Assembly (NCBI GenBank): GCA_031216445.1
Contig: CM062201.1
Span: 26,972,001-27,036,000, forward strand
Direction: 5' to 3'
DNA from: Lateolabrax maculatus
Lineage: Eukaryota > Chordata > Actinopteri > Acropomatiformes > Lateolabracidae
DNA: 64,000 nt
The notes under the pieces are model-generated. The model made no database searches. It saw only the letters and a program-made list of their open reading frames with translations, and was not told the origin of the DNA. How positions within the stretch are numbered: position 1 is the stretch's first letter; every line of letters begins with the position of its first letter. The translations under genes and the position numbers were made by a program. Shown piece by piece: positions 1 through 10,008 of the stretch.

Positions 1-832
1 GTTAGAATCAGACTACACACTTTAGCACAGGTACTAATTTCATTACAAATGTACTCACAGAACTCTCATTACACAGATTTAGATGCTTTGTCTGAAGTAG
101 TAGAGGTGAGGTAAAGGAGGGCAGGTTCTTCTTCTTCTTCTTCCTTGCAGACTAGGCTCTGTTTAGCACATTGCTGCCTCCCACTGGTGTAGTAACGTCA
201 CTGCTGCTTTTACTCCCTGGTTTTGAGGAGGTGGACTACCTCCTCTATTGACAGGTTTAACTGCTGGTTGGATGTTGTATAGCTTTCTCTGCTGTCTACA
301 TCCCACTCCATGATGCTGCGGCGCTCCACCCTGCACATCTGCACTATCTCTGCCTAGACTTGCCTTAGCTACCCAGTGGCCCACCCCGTTGCCCTCAACC
401 CCACTTTGAGCTGGCAGGAAGGGCAGGTTGCTGTTAACTGGGATTTAAAACAGCTGACCAATCTGCAAGCAGCAATCCCTTTTGCATGGACCAATCACAG
501 GGAACCAGTTGTCACACACACACACACACACACACATACACCTATACCCACACATGAACACACTTTAAGGGGGGAGAGCTAAATCTGTCACAACAACATC
601 CAAACAAATATCACGTAGGGTATCTACATGTTTATTCATTATTCATTTATTCATCAATTAAAAATGTCCTCCCAACCCGGAAACAACATAAACCATCCGG
701 TGACCAACGTGAGTGAAGCAAAATACTAACACACACGTTTCTTAATGTTTGTGTTCTGTCCATAACGGCCACTTTACACTCTGTTCCACTCTTTATACAT
801 TTGTGAACAGTAAAATCATAAAATATCAGCCA
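1..832. other. Intergenic left edge
   Basis: No gene is recognised here. A short CA dinucleotide tract lies at about 512-540. Several short open frames occur on both strands, but they have no recognisable domain and no splice context. The stretch lies downstream of CALHM-like gene A. Confidence 0.5.
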
Positions 833-991
833 TTAGCAGCTCCACTGGTCCAGTCCAGCAGATGGCAGAAACCACAAAGGAGCGGCCAATAGCAAGATGG
901 CATGATGGGCCAAACTGAAGGGACCACTATCACCAGATAGATGGATGTGGATGTGTTCAACTCTGATTTCTGTGGCTGAAGCTTCTTCCTC
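833..991 (-). other. Possible 3' terminal exon of gene A
   Basis: A good acceptor (…TTTGCAG|GAG) sits at 991 in the same flanking context as the 3' microexons of B and E. From there, phase 0 is open for 52 codons to a TAA at 833. The donor that ends the microexon in B and E (GTAAAT) is not preserved, so the exon would read through. If exon 2 ends at the 1143 donor the phase would be 1, not 0, and the tail would stop after about 11 residues. Usage is therefore uncertain. Confidence 0.3.
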
Positions 992-1127
992 CTGCAAATG
1001 GTTTCACACACAGAGTGAAAGAAAGAAAAACACAACAGAATTAAAATGACATAAAAGTGACATTACTTCCAAATTTATAGGAAACTGCTGATGAAGATGA
1101 TGAATAGATATTAATTAATACGACTCA

Positions 1128-3278
1128 TTAGGTCACAAACAGACCTGTGTTACTGCTGTTGCTCCTGTTGTTGCTCCTGGTGTTCTCCTCTTGTTGCTCC
1201 TCTTGTTGGGAAGTTGCTCCTGTTGTTGCTCCTGGCGTTGCTCCTGTTGTTGCTCCTGGTGTTACGCCTGGTGTTACTCCTGTTGTTGCTCCTAGTGTTG
1301 CTCCTGTTGTTGCTCCTGGCGTTGCTCCTGGTGTTGCTCCTGTTGTTGCTCCTGGCGTTGCTCCTGGCATTGCTCCTGGCGTTGCTCCTGGTGTTGCTCC
1401 TGGTGTTACTCCTGGTGTTACTCCTGTTGTTGCTCCTGGTGTTACTCCTGGTGTTACTCCTGTTGTTGCTCCTGGTGTTACTCCTGTTGTTGCTCCTGGC
1501 GTTGCTCCTGGCGTTGCTCCTGGCATTGCTCCTGGCGTTGCTCCTGACGTTGCTCCTGTTGTTGCTCCTGTTGTTGCTCCTGGCATTGCTCCTGGCGTTG
1601 CTCCTGGCGTTGCTCCTGTTGTTGCTCCTGGCGTTGCTCCTGGCATTGCTCCTGGCGTTGCTCCTGTTGTTGCTCCTGGCGTTGCTCCTGTTGTTGCTCC
1701 TGGCGTTGCTCCTGGCATTGCTCCTGGCATTGCTCCTGTTGTTGCTCCTGGCGTTGCTCCTGGCATTGCTCCTGGCGTTGCTCCTGTTGTTGCTCCTGTT
1801 GTTGCTCCTGGCATTGCTCCTGGCGTTGCTCCTGGCGTTGCTCCTGTTGTTGCTCCTGGCGTTGCTCCTGGCATTGCTCCTGGCGTTGCTCCTGTTGTTG
1901 CTCCTGGCGTTGCTCCTGTTGTTGCTCCTGGCGTTGCTCCTGGCATTGCTCCTGGCATTGCTCCTGTTGTTGCTCCTGGCGTTGCTCCTGGCATTGCTCC
2001 TGGCGTTGCTCCTGTTGTTGCTCCTGGCGTTGCTCCTGGCATTGCTCCTAGTGTTGCTCCTGTTGTTGCTCCTTGTGTTACTCCTGGTGTTACTCCTGTT
2101 GTTGCTCCTGTTGTTGCTCCTGGTGTTTCATCTTTTTTTCTCTTCCTCTCTTCCCACTGTCGTTGTTGTTCCTCAGAAAGTGTTGGTGATTCTTTCATCA
2201 CTTCTTCAGCAACATCAAAATATTCTTCCCATCTTTTCCCACCTATTTTATCAATGAAGGTTTCAGTCAACTTCTCTTTTGCAGCTTTCCTCAAAATCTC
2301 CTCCAGTACAATTTCCTCCTCTTCCATAACCAGCTTGTGATACAGAAATGTTCTGTCAGAGCAACACCAAGAATTTCCTTCACAGCATTTCCTCCATCCA
2401 AACAATGACATGAGGGTCGCAACAAAAACGATGCCGAGGAGCGAAGAGAAGCCAATAACCTGAAAAACGAAGCATCAAAGATGGATATATTATATTTTGT
2501 TGGTCTGTTCTGTACACGTGATATCTATTTCATGTCTGTTAATCCTGGGAGAGGGATCCCTCCTAGGTTTTTTAGGGGGGAGTTTTTCTTCATCCAAATC
2601 AAGGGTCTAAGGACAGAGGGTGTTGCACGCTGTACAGATGTTGGGCTATATAAATAAAATATGACTTGACTATATTATTACATCATTACTGTGTACTTAC
2701 AGTAATTTCATGATAATACACAGGCTGATCAAGTAGAACAAGACCACAGAATTATAATTGTAACTGACATGATGTGTAGAAAGCAAGAAAATGCTTACCC
2801 TTGAATTGTTTTTCAGTTCACTGATGATTTTTCGATCGTCTGCTGTGATGTTGTTCTTGTCTTCGCAGGCTAACTGTTCCTGATGTTCAGTATGATTATT
2901 CTGACAGCAAACATACCAGTCTCCATCGATGAACACAAAGACAACCCACAGCAGAGCAACTAAAGCTGCCTTTATTAAGTGATGGACAAAAACTCCCAAA
3001 AATCTGGAACACTTTTCTCCCAACTTTCTGAAGCATTCACCTGAACATGTACAGATACATGTATGTTTACAGGTTAGCTGAAAAGGCTTGTTCGTCCAGA
3101 GTGTCAAGACAAATATGATGAAAACTGGCAGAGCCATGTAGAAATTGCACGGAGACTCTAGATGTCTGCATATGCATGGCATGTCCTTGTCAAGCAAAAT
3201 ATTGTACGTAAACATCCCAATGATTGTGGCATAGATGCCAAATTGATTACAAGAAAAACTCTGTAAGAAGTCTCTCAT
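1128..3278 (-). CDS. CALHM-like channel gene A with a giant tetrapeptide-repeat tail
   Basis: Predicted four-TM member of the calcium homeostasis modulator (CALHM/FAM26) family, a large-pore plasma-membrane channel. Exon 1 (2799-3278, 160 codons) starts at the ATG aligned with the paralogues. It holds TM1 at about 15-34, a Cys-x-Cys in the first loop, TM2 at about 51-70, TM3 at about 104-126, then the family signature D-G-D-W-Y-V-C-C, and ends after K-N-N-S-R at a GTAAGC donor. Exon 2 (from 2459) begins V-I-G and gives TM4 and an acidic C-terminal helix (E-E-E-I-V-L-E-E). The Ser-Arg|Val-Ile-Gly join matches the Gln-Ser-Gln-Val-Leu-Gly of mammalian CALHM6. From about 2130 down to 1213 the tail is some 75 copies of Gly-Ala-Thr/Met-Thr/Pro. 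Read to the stop at 1128 the product is about 603 residues. The GT at 1143-1144 is homologous to gene C's exon-2 donor, so splicing to 833-991 is possible. Family assignment is firm; the 3' end is uncertain. Confidence 0.78.
1213..2129 (-). repeat. 12-bp minisatellite inside gene A exon 2
   Basis: About 75 tandem copies of a 12-bp unit (minus strand GGAGCAACNNCA-like) are read in frame as Gly-Ala-Thr/Met-Thr/Pro. A 228-bp higher-order block (19 units) is present twice in succession, around 1571-1798 and 1799-2026, showing unequal exchange or slippage of large blocks. The unit has no stop in several frames on either strand, so openness alone is weak evidence of coding. The stronger evidence is in-frame continuity with the CALHM helix upstream. 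Confidence 0.9.
2520..2670 (+). repeat. Dispersed teleost repeat (LINE/SINE 3'-tail type)
   Basis: The stretch contains the G-G-G-T-C-T-A-A-G-G-A-C-A-G-A block followed by a 'TATAAATAAAA…GACTTGACT' end, typical of widely dispersed fish retroelement tails. A related copy lies at about 59440-59570. It sits in the gene A intron. Confidence 0.5.
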
Positions 3279-3342
3279 GTTTGAGGTATAGTTGACATCA
3301 GCTGACAACCTCCAGCTTGTGCCTATTTAACATATACAATGT

Positions 3343-3352
3343 ACTTCCTGTT
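3343..3352 (-). promoter_or_regulatory. Shared ETS-like upstream motif, gene A
   Basis: The minus strand reads AACAGGAAGT, 65 bp upstream of the A start codon. The same AACAGGAA core lies 47-73 bp upstream of the start in B, C, E and F, with a weaker form in D. GGAA(G/A) is the ETS/PU.1 core. Function is inferred from conservation only. Confidence 0.4.
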
Positions 3353-3354
3353 TT

Positions 3355-3476
3355 TTTTAGTTTTTCCTTTATCTGACATGCAACAAAGATCCCCAGCTGG
3401 AATCGAAATGGCAACGGTTTCGACCATGCACTCATGTGGCACTTGCTGTAACCACTCGGCTACCAATGTGCTCTCT
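3355..3476 (-). mobile_element. tRNA-derived SINE inserted upstream of gene A
   Basis: On the minus strand a pol III A-box-like TAGCCGAGTGG and a B-box-like TTTCGATTCC are spaced as in a tRNA-derived SINE head. They are followed by the common fish SINE segment after 'CCAGCTGGGGATC'. Flanks carry an imperfect direct repeat, CTTCCTGTTTT (3344-) and CTTCCTGGTTTT (3477-3488). The paralogous promoter of gene F (33130-33180) has a single CTTCCTGTTTT there, an empty site. The upstream region is otherwise shared with F. Confidence 0.65.
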
Positions 3477-3799
3477 CTTCCTGGTTTTGATGGCACATTG
3501 ACATTTGAAACTACAAGCACTGATTGGGTTTGGATGTGTGATTTATTCAGCCTTCATATACATCTGAGCTCTCTGGTAGGTTATGAAATGAATTGTGGAA
3601 TATACTAAAATGCAGTTGTTCTATTTTGTGATATTTCTTATCATGTCCTGGCGTGTAAACTCAAGTGGGATGAAAAAGGTGACAGTTTAAATTCTTAAAG
3701 TTTTATTTTCCCTTCAAGAAGAAATTAATTGAACCATTAACCTTTATTAAGATGCATTTTGAGTAAAGATGTAAATGAGTGTTGAGGTTTTTTTTTTTT

Positions 3800-4515
3800 T
3801 TTTGTATTTAGAAATGTGCCCACCAGTCATATCCAGGGCAGATGTGTGCAGATCTTACAAAAGGACGTATCCACACAAGGCATCTGGACCTGATGGCATC
3901 CTTGGCCAAGCTCTCAAGGTGTGCACAGATCAACTGGTGGATGTCTTCACATATTCAATCTCTCATGGCCTTCAGTCTGTTGTCCCCACATTTAAAAAGA
4001 CCACCATTATCCCTGTCCCTCAAAAGACCAAAACTCACTTCTACCATCATGGAGGGCTTTGAGCGGTGAGTCAAAACCTTTATCACATCCTCTCTCCCTG
4101 ACTCACTGGACCCGCTACAGTTTTCATACAGGCCAAACCTGGACCAGAGGAACACATATGTGAGACTGCTGTTCATTGACTACTGTTCAGTGTTCAACAC
4201 CATTGTGCCCTCAAAGCCCTGAGTGATTGGATCCTGGACTTCCTGACAGGCAGACCCCAGGCTGTGTGGATAGGCACAACCACATCCTCTCAACACCGAC
4301 ACCCCTCAGGCTGCATGCTCAGCCCTCTCCTGTACTCCCTGTTGACGCATGACTGCGTGGCCGCCCACAGCTCCAACGCCATCAAGTCTGCTGACGTCAT
4401 CGGCCTGAACACCGGCGGTGACGAGATGGCTGGCAGAGAAGAGGTCAGAGCCCTGATTTCTTGGTGCCAGGACAACAACCTCCATCTCAACATCAGCGAA
4501 ACAGACTGACAGATT
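3800..4515 (+). mobile_element. Non-LTR retrotransposon (LINE) reverse-transcriptase relic
   Basis: Translated pieces match LINE reverse transcriptase: K-A-S-G-P-D-G-I, then L-K-V-C-T-D-Q-L, then F-K-K-T-T-I-I-P-V-P, then L-F-I-D-Y-x-S-V-F-N-T-I, then S-P-L-L-Y-S-L-L-T-H-D-C, and finally W-C-Q-D-N-N-L-x-L-N. These fall in different frames with internal deletions and stops. The YADD-type catalytic block is degenerate. The order and spacing fit the L2/Rex-like LINEs common in fish. It is dead. Confidence 0.8.
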
Positions 4516-5559
4516 GGGCACTTTCTGTTTCAGCTGTTTTGTTTTTCTTCGTCTTACTTTGTATTCTTCACATTTCAAATGACCACAAATGCATGCATTG
4601 GCACAAATGTGGTCTTATGTTTCATGTGTTCTCATGTGAAACTCAGATGAACCAGCTGGGTGTCATGTGCTTATCTGTCAACACAGCGAGTCCATCAGAT
4701 GCTTAACATTTGATAAAAACTACAGTGAGAAGAGTTAGAGAAGTCGGGCCGACAACAAATTGTTGATTTAGTCTTTTCATGGGATTTGTTGACAAAAAAA
4801 AAACGGAATAACATCAGACTTAGAACAAATCAGCTTTATTTTAACAGCACATTCAAAACACAGATGTGTTTCAAAGTGCTTTACATAGGTAAAGAAGAAC
4901 ATTAGAATGACATTCAAAAACAATAAGCAATAAAATCAATTAAGATAAAAATAATATTCATTTTGAAAATTTAGATCTAATTAAATGAAATACAAATAGA
5001 ATACACCAGAAATACAGTTAGAGTTCAGTAATAAGTTGTTAGTTCCCCTGAATGCAACAAAGGAAATAAAAGTGCAGTAAAGAAACGTTTTTAATGTAGA
5101 TTGTAAAGTGGCAAGTTGGGGCGCAGAAGCTCAGATCTGTCAAAACACCACATTTTCTTACTTTGGGTTTTCTCTATATGTTTTAAGTTGGCATCCAGCT
5201 GTTGACTTGCTCTCAGCCTTTATAGAGTGTGTCTAAGGGACCAGAGTCACCTGGTAATGTAAATCTGAGTGTCGTCTGCATAGCTGTGATAAACAACGTT
5301 ATTGTTACGTATGGTTTGACGTGGAGGGATAATCCACTCAGAGTGCCTTCAAGATATGATCTGAAGTCTGTAGACACGTTTTATTTTTTAGGTCCACAGT
5401 ATTAAAGGCTGCACAAAAACTGATGTTTTACCTGATTCACTATTCAGATGAATACCATTTAACTTTAAATTATGACCACTCTATTTTCGATTGTTTGACT
5501 AAAAAAAAGATGCAAACTCATTACAGGATCGTGTTCTGGGAGTTTGCTTCCCAGAGCAG
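4516..5559. other. Intergenic AT-rich repeat-derived DNA
   Basis: No gene is seen. The part at 4820-4960 ('…TTTCAAAGTGCTTTACATA…') resembles dispersed fish retroelement tails. The block at about 4520-4640 has a diverged relative at about 35310-35400 (shared 'AATGACCACAAATGC'). Confidence 0.4.
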
Positions 5560-6340
5560 TTGATATTTCTGTTGACGGTGGAGAAGGGGGCTCGTTCCAG
5601 CTACATTTATTTCAGAGTTGTGAGTATGAAGCTTCTCTTTAAAGATGTTGTAGTGTCATAGATGTCTTTTCTGACTGACAGCTGGAGTGTTTCTCCACTC
5701 TGCTTCTGACTGCCAGAGATGGTTTTTACCTTTTCAGGTGCAATGGCGTCAATAACTTTAAACAGTTAAAATGATCAGAGAGTGAATCAACAGAGTCTGA
5801 TGTTACACCCATTGTCATGGACATAGCGTTCAAAAAAAAACAGGGATGCTTGTTTACCTTCTTTGACAGAAACTAATCTGGTTTGGGGTTCAGGAAAAAC
5901 CGACACATCAAAGAAAACACAGAAATGGTCAGAAATACTGAAGTCCCTGACAACAGTGTTGGAATTATCAACACCCTTCCTTATAACCAAATCCAGTGTG
6001 AGTCTTTGATTGTGTTTCACACGCTGCAACAGATCCAAAGCCTCAGACCACAGAATTTCCTGGCAGCTTTGTCTCTGGGATTATCAATGTGAATGTTAAA
6101 ATCACCAGTTAGATAACAGAAAGCAGTTCAGTGAAGTTGTAAACAAATTTCGTAGAGAACCTTAGAGGTCTGTAAATTGTTGCCCTTCAGCACAGTGCAA
6201 AGATATTCAAAGGAGGCAGAACCACCATGATAGCTGCTTGCATTGAAAGGAGTCTTTGAATATTGTAACAACACCACCTTTCCTTTCAGTTCGAGAAACA
6301 TTCAGACTTTTCATCAACTAATGCAGGTTTACTGATGAAG
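5560..6340 (-). mobile_element. LINE endonuclease-domain relic (antisense)
   Basis: On the minus strand the translation gives G-D-F-N-I-H-I-D-N-P (about 6110-6080), then L-T-L-D-L-V-I-R-K-G, then S-D-H-F-C-V-F-F-D. These are the APE-type endonuclease GDFN and SDH motifs of fish LINEs. Linker sequence follows toward 5560. Frames are interrupted. The part above 5947 recurs at 11976-12360. Confidence 0.75.
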
Positions 6341-7290
6341 TGGAAAACCTTTGTTTGTCTGAATATTATTCAGTTATTCATCTGTGGATTAAATATATGT
6401 ATAAATCTGGCTGGCTTGCTCTGATGTAAGTCGTGTGAACCGAGAGCTGCTTCTTGTAACCACTGATTACATTTACCATGCTGCTGCACGTCTGCACTTG
6501 TTGGGTTTTGGGGTTTTCTTTTTTTTTTTCTTAAGACTCCGATGCCACACAGAAACATACTTATTCAAACACTCAGAGTGATTGTGGGCCTCTCTCATCA
6601 TCGTCAGTTATCACTTTTTGTCTTTTCTGTTGGTAAAAAAATACAAATCTTTATTATGTAGGTATATATAATAAAGATTTGTATTTTTTATAGGAGATTT
6701 TAATAACATCTATTAAAATAGTCAATTAACAATCATTTATTTACATAGGAAGAACAAAAAAAAAAAGTGGGGTGGTAGACCATTACAGCTGTGCAAATAC
6801 AGAATTAACAAATACTTAGGTATCTGTACTTTTGACTTTTGCCCCTATATTTGAACACAAATATCTGTATTTTTTACTCCTCACATTTTCAGAACAGGCT
6901 TGTTACTTTATTGTATAATGTATAATTTGTGAGAAAACATTTGGAGCTGGAGCCTCAGAATTTGATTAAAGTTAAACCTTTATTCACAGCACTGACTGAC
7001 TTTACAGAATACTGGATACTGAAAGCTCAACACAAAACATATTAACTTTGATGGACAATTTTCTTTAAACTGTCATTACAAATTACAAAAGCAAAGAAAC
7101 ACGGTGTCCAGCAACAAACAGTATATTTACAAACTAAATCTTAATATAATTTTGGTGAATAATGCTCAAACAACATTTGTGAACATTAGGTGGATGTACC
7201 TGGCTCCACCTTCTCCAAAAAGGGCTGCGCCTGTTAGAAAAACACAACTTCAGTCAGCCATGTCACGTGAACAGATTACAGAATAAGTAC
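5947..7290. repeat. 1.34-kb segmental duplication, copy 1
   Basis: Nearly identical to 11976-13318. Only a few substitutions and one poly-A length change are visible by eye (for example at 6943 and 7134). It includes half the LINE endonuclease relic, a 22-bp-arm hairpin, and the last exon of gene B (7186-7230). The edges are sharp. Confidence 0.9.
6636..6689. repeat. Perfect 22-bp inverted repeat (hairpin)
   Basis: The left arm 6636-6657 and right arm 6668-6689 are perfect reverse complements with a 10-nt AT-rich loop. The structure recurs at about 12664-12717 and, with mutations, at about 11548-11604. It may be the core of a small MITE. No protein is associated. Confidence 0.8.
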
Positions 7291-9946
7291 AGTTAATATT
7301 TGGTGTAATAGCTTTGACTCCCCACAAAGACACACTAAAGAGATTGCAGTGTGACAATAACAAATTAAGATGGTAATAATACCATAAAACATCAATTAAT
7401 AGCCTGGGCTCTTATTCACTTATATCACTGAACTCAACCTACCTATATTTGGGACAGGCGCCTATATGGGACAGGCCTTTACTTCTGCTAGCACAAACTG
7501 TTGCTCAGCATAAAATGGGAAATACAATCAAAAAGTAAAATTCTTATTTGTATGCGTGATCTAAGTAGTTAAAACTCAGCTCAAGTGGGCAAGCGGGTTG
7601 GCTGTAAGAGTTTTTCTACATCCAAAGAACATGAGTTTATTTGTCAAAACATGTGGCCACACCCAACCAGTAAAAGGGACTCAGCATTTAATTGGGGCTC
7701 GGCTTTTAATTTAAGTTTAACAGTAAGCCAGTTTCCACAGCACACACTTGAAGTCAGAGTCAGCTCCTCCTGATAAAAGACTAAAAGAGACGGAGCAGCG
7801 ACCTCTATTGGCCTCTTAGTAGATTCTAAGGAATATGGTGATATATCACACTTGAAGTAAGAATTTGAAAATGTAAATGACAGTTGTCAGGGCATAAAAC
7901 CAATGATGTGTTCTTTATGAATCAAGAAAAATGTAAAAAAAAAGAAGTTTAAATCGAATCGAACAGTGACCTTAAAATTGAAAGTTAAATCGAATCATGG
8001 ATTTGGAAAATAATGACACCCCTAATGATCAGAGATAAACGTTACACAGATCACAGTTTTGTCTGTTGTCCTGGAATCATAGATAGATTATTAGATAGCT
8101 GGATGGATGGATTTACCTCTTCAGTCCGGATTTGTTCTTTAAGAGGAATTCCAGACGCCTGCAAACAGTTTCATACAGTGAGGGATGTTTCCATTTTCAG
8201 AAAGGAAATAAGAACATGTTAAATTGTTGTCAGATAGTTTACCTGTTCACGTTGTTGCTCCTGTTCACGCTCCTGTCGTTGCTCCTGTCGTTGCTCCTGT
8301 CGCTGCTCCTGTTCACGCTCCTGTCGTTGCTCCTGTCGTTGCTCCTGTCGTTGCTCCTGTTCACGCTCCTGTTCACAACACATGATTTAATTTTTTTAGA
8401 GTTAGAAAAAGAAGCCTGCTAAAGGCTTTGAATCTGCCGTGGGTTGTAAGGGGTTCACGGTTACCCTAGTCCGCTGGCTCAGTAGAATTACTCAGTAGGA
8501 TTCCTCCACTGGGGAACATGAATATCTGTATAACATTTCACAACAATCGATCAAATGTATGTTGAGATATTTCAGAGTCTGGACCAAACTGGTGGACCGA
8601 TAAAGCTGCTAACAATCCAGATGAAAACGACAAAGACACATGAAGCTCAACATGGAGCCAACAGGTGTTGGTTTTTTACCTGGTTTTCTGCTGCTTCAGG
8701 AAGTGTAGGTGCAGTGGAATCTTCAATCAGCTTACCAGCAACATCAAAACATGTTTCCCACCGTTCACCACGTTGGCCTAGTCTGTTCTTGATCTCTTCA
8801 GTCAACTTTTCTTTTGCTGCTGTTCTCAAAATGTCTTTCAGTACATTTTCCTCCTCTTCCAAAATCACTTCATAATATCGTTTTTTTCCGTTGGAACAAC
8901 TTGAATCTTTACAGCATTTTATCCTTCCAAAACATGACATCAAGGCAGCCACAGAAATGGTACAGAAGAGTAGAGAGAGGCCAAAAATCTGAAAGAGAAG
9001 CAACAAGATGGTTATACTCCCACCACAGAAGCAGAGAAACAGATCACAAGTTTATTGTCTCGGAACAACAGAGCCACCACCCGTGAGGGCACCATCCCAA
9101 CCTGTGCACGGTGGGCACGCCACACAATAACAAAATCAAAGCCTGTATTAGAGCCAACATATAATCTACCAAATCAAACCTCTCATACAGTATTCTGTAT
9201 ACACACTGTATATACAGCACACTCTGCTGTGAAGGAGTTGCTATGCTGGTCGAACGACGTGACAGAATTATCTTATTTCAGGACAAGTTTCATTTTCTAA
9301 AGACGATGACTTAATTTATCAAAACAAAAACAAGCTTTTGTTCTTTCAAGATAATTATCTCATGATCTCAAGATACTGAATGAAATAAAATAATTACAAC
9401 CACGGCTGTTATCAGCCTCTGTATAGCACAATAAGACCACAGTAAAATGATGGAATAACTGACTGACAGGATGTGTTTAAAGCAAGAAAAACTCACCAAA
9501 GACTTGTTCTTCAGATTAGCGATGATGGCGTGTTCCTCAGGTGTGATGTTATTCTTGTCTTTGCAGGCTAACAGTTCCTGTTCTTTAGACTGATCATTGT
9601 AACAGCAAACAAACCAGTCTCCATCGATGAACACAGATACAACCCACAGCAGACCTACGAAAGCTGCTTTGATCATGTGAAACAATAAAACGCAGGAAAA
9701 TGTGCATGCATATTTCAAGGTTCTCTGAAATGTCTTGTCCGTCCAGAGTTGTAACACAAAAATAGAAAAAGATGGCACAATCATGTATAAAAAGCAATGA
9801 AGAGCTTGTTGTTTGCACGAGCACTGCAAGTTCATGTCAAGCACAACATTGTGAATGAAAATCACAATGATTGCGACGCAGGTGTTGAGTTCTTTGATAG
9901 CAAATTTAGGAAAGATACTCTTCATCTTGGGTGACACAGTTTGCAT
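7186..9946 (-). CDS. CALHM-like channel gene B with a Gln/Glu/Arg repeat exon
   Basis: Five phase-0 exons: 9497-9946 (TM1-TM3, signature D-G-D-W-F-V-C-C, sequon N-I-T in the second loop), 8680-8988 (I-F-G start, TM4, helix L-E-E-E-E-N-V-L-K-D, W-E-T-C-F-D-V-A), 8243-8368 (exactly 42 codons of E-Q-R-Q / E-R-E-Q repeats), 8117-8158 (14 codons) and 7186-7230 (14 codons plus TAA). Each is bounded by AG and GT, though the exon-3 acceptor has a weak pyrimidine tract. Total is about 323 residues, close to the usual CALHM length. Start is the ATG at 9946; an in-frame ATG at 9925 fits the paralogues better. The terminal exon lies in a recent duplication, so an identical copy exists at 13214-13258. Exons 1-2 are secure; the tail is inferred from splice sites and frame. 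Confidence 0.75.
8243..8368 (-). repeat. 12-bp minisatellite forming gene B exon 3
   Basis: The same GGAGCAACGACA-type unit as in gene A, about ten copies with interspersed GAGCGTGAACAG variants. Here the open frame is GAG CAA CGA CAG, one base shifted from the frame used in A. In A's frame the GCGTGAACA variant makes a stop codon. Confidence 0.8.
8505..8640 (+). repeat. Dispersed teleost repeat in gene B intron
   Basis: Contains the recurrent 'TGTTGAGATATTTCAGAGTCTGGACC' type core, broken here to avoid a long run: 'GTTGAGATATTTCAG' then 'TCTGGACC'. Relatives lie at 28320-28390, 28505-28640, 53580-53650 and 57290-57620, all inside or beside CALHM-like genes. Confidence 0.55.
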
Positions 9947-9997
9947 CTGTTGAGAGCTGCTGCATGAACCTCTGAATATACCTACAGGAAACCATAC

Positions 9998-10008
9998 ATT
10001 TCCTGTTT
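9998..10008 (-). promoter_or_regulatory. Shared ETS-like upstream motif, gene B
   Basis: The minus strand reads AAACAGGAAAT, 52 bp upstream of the B start, followed by TATGGTTTC as in gene E. See gene A's motif for the comparison. Confidence 0.4.

Noticed and set aside
1147..2340. Plus-strand open frames of 397 and 347 codons reading as elastin-like Val-Ala-Pro-Gly or leucine repeats
   Set aside because: They are antisense shadows of the 12-bp minisatellite, which lacks stops in several frames. The minus-strand frame is continuous with a real CALHM helix.
3411..3467. Possible functional tRNA gene (A and B boxes present)
   Set aside because: The arms do not fold as a complete tRNA, the spacing is altered, and a fish SINE body follows with a target-site duplication.
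3323..3520. Minus-strand 65-codon frame upstream of gene A
   Set aside because: It is translation of the tRNA-derived SINE, not an N-terminal extension of the channel.
6370..6558. 62-codon frame present identically at 12399-12587
   Set aside because: Its repetition reflects the 1.34-kb duplication, not coding constraint. It sits beside a LINE relic and has no domain.
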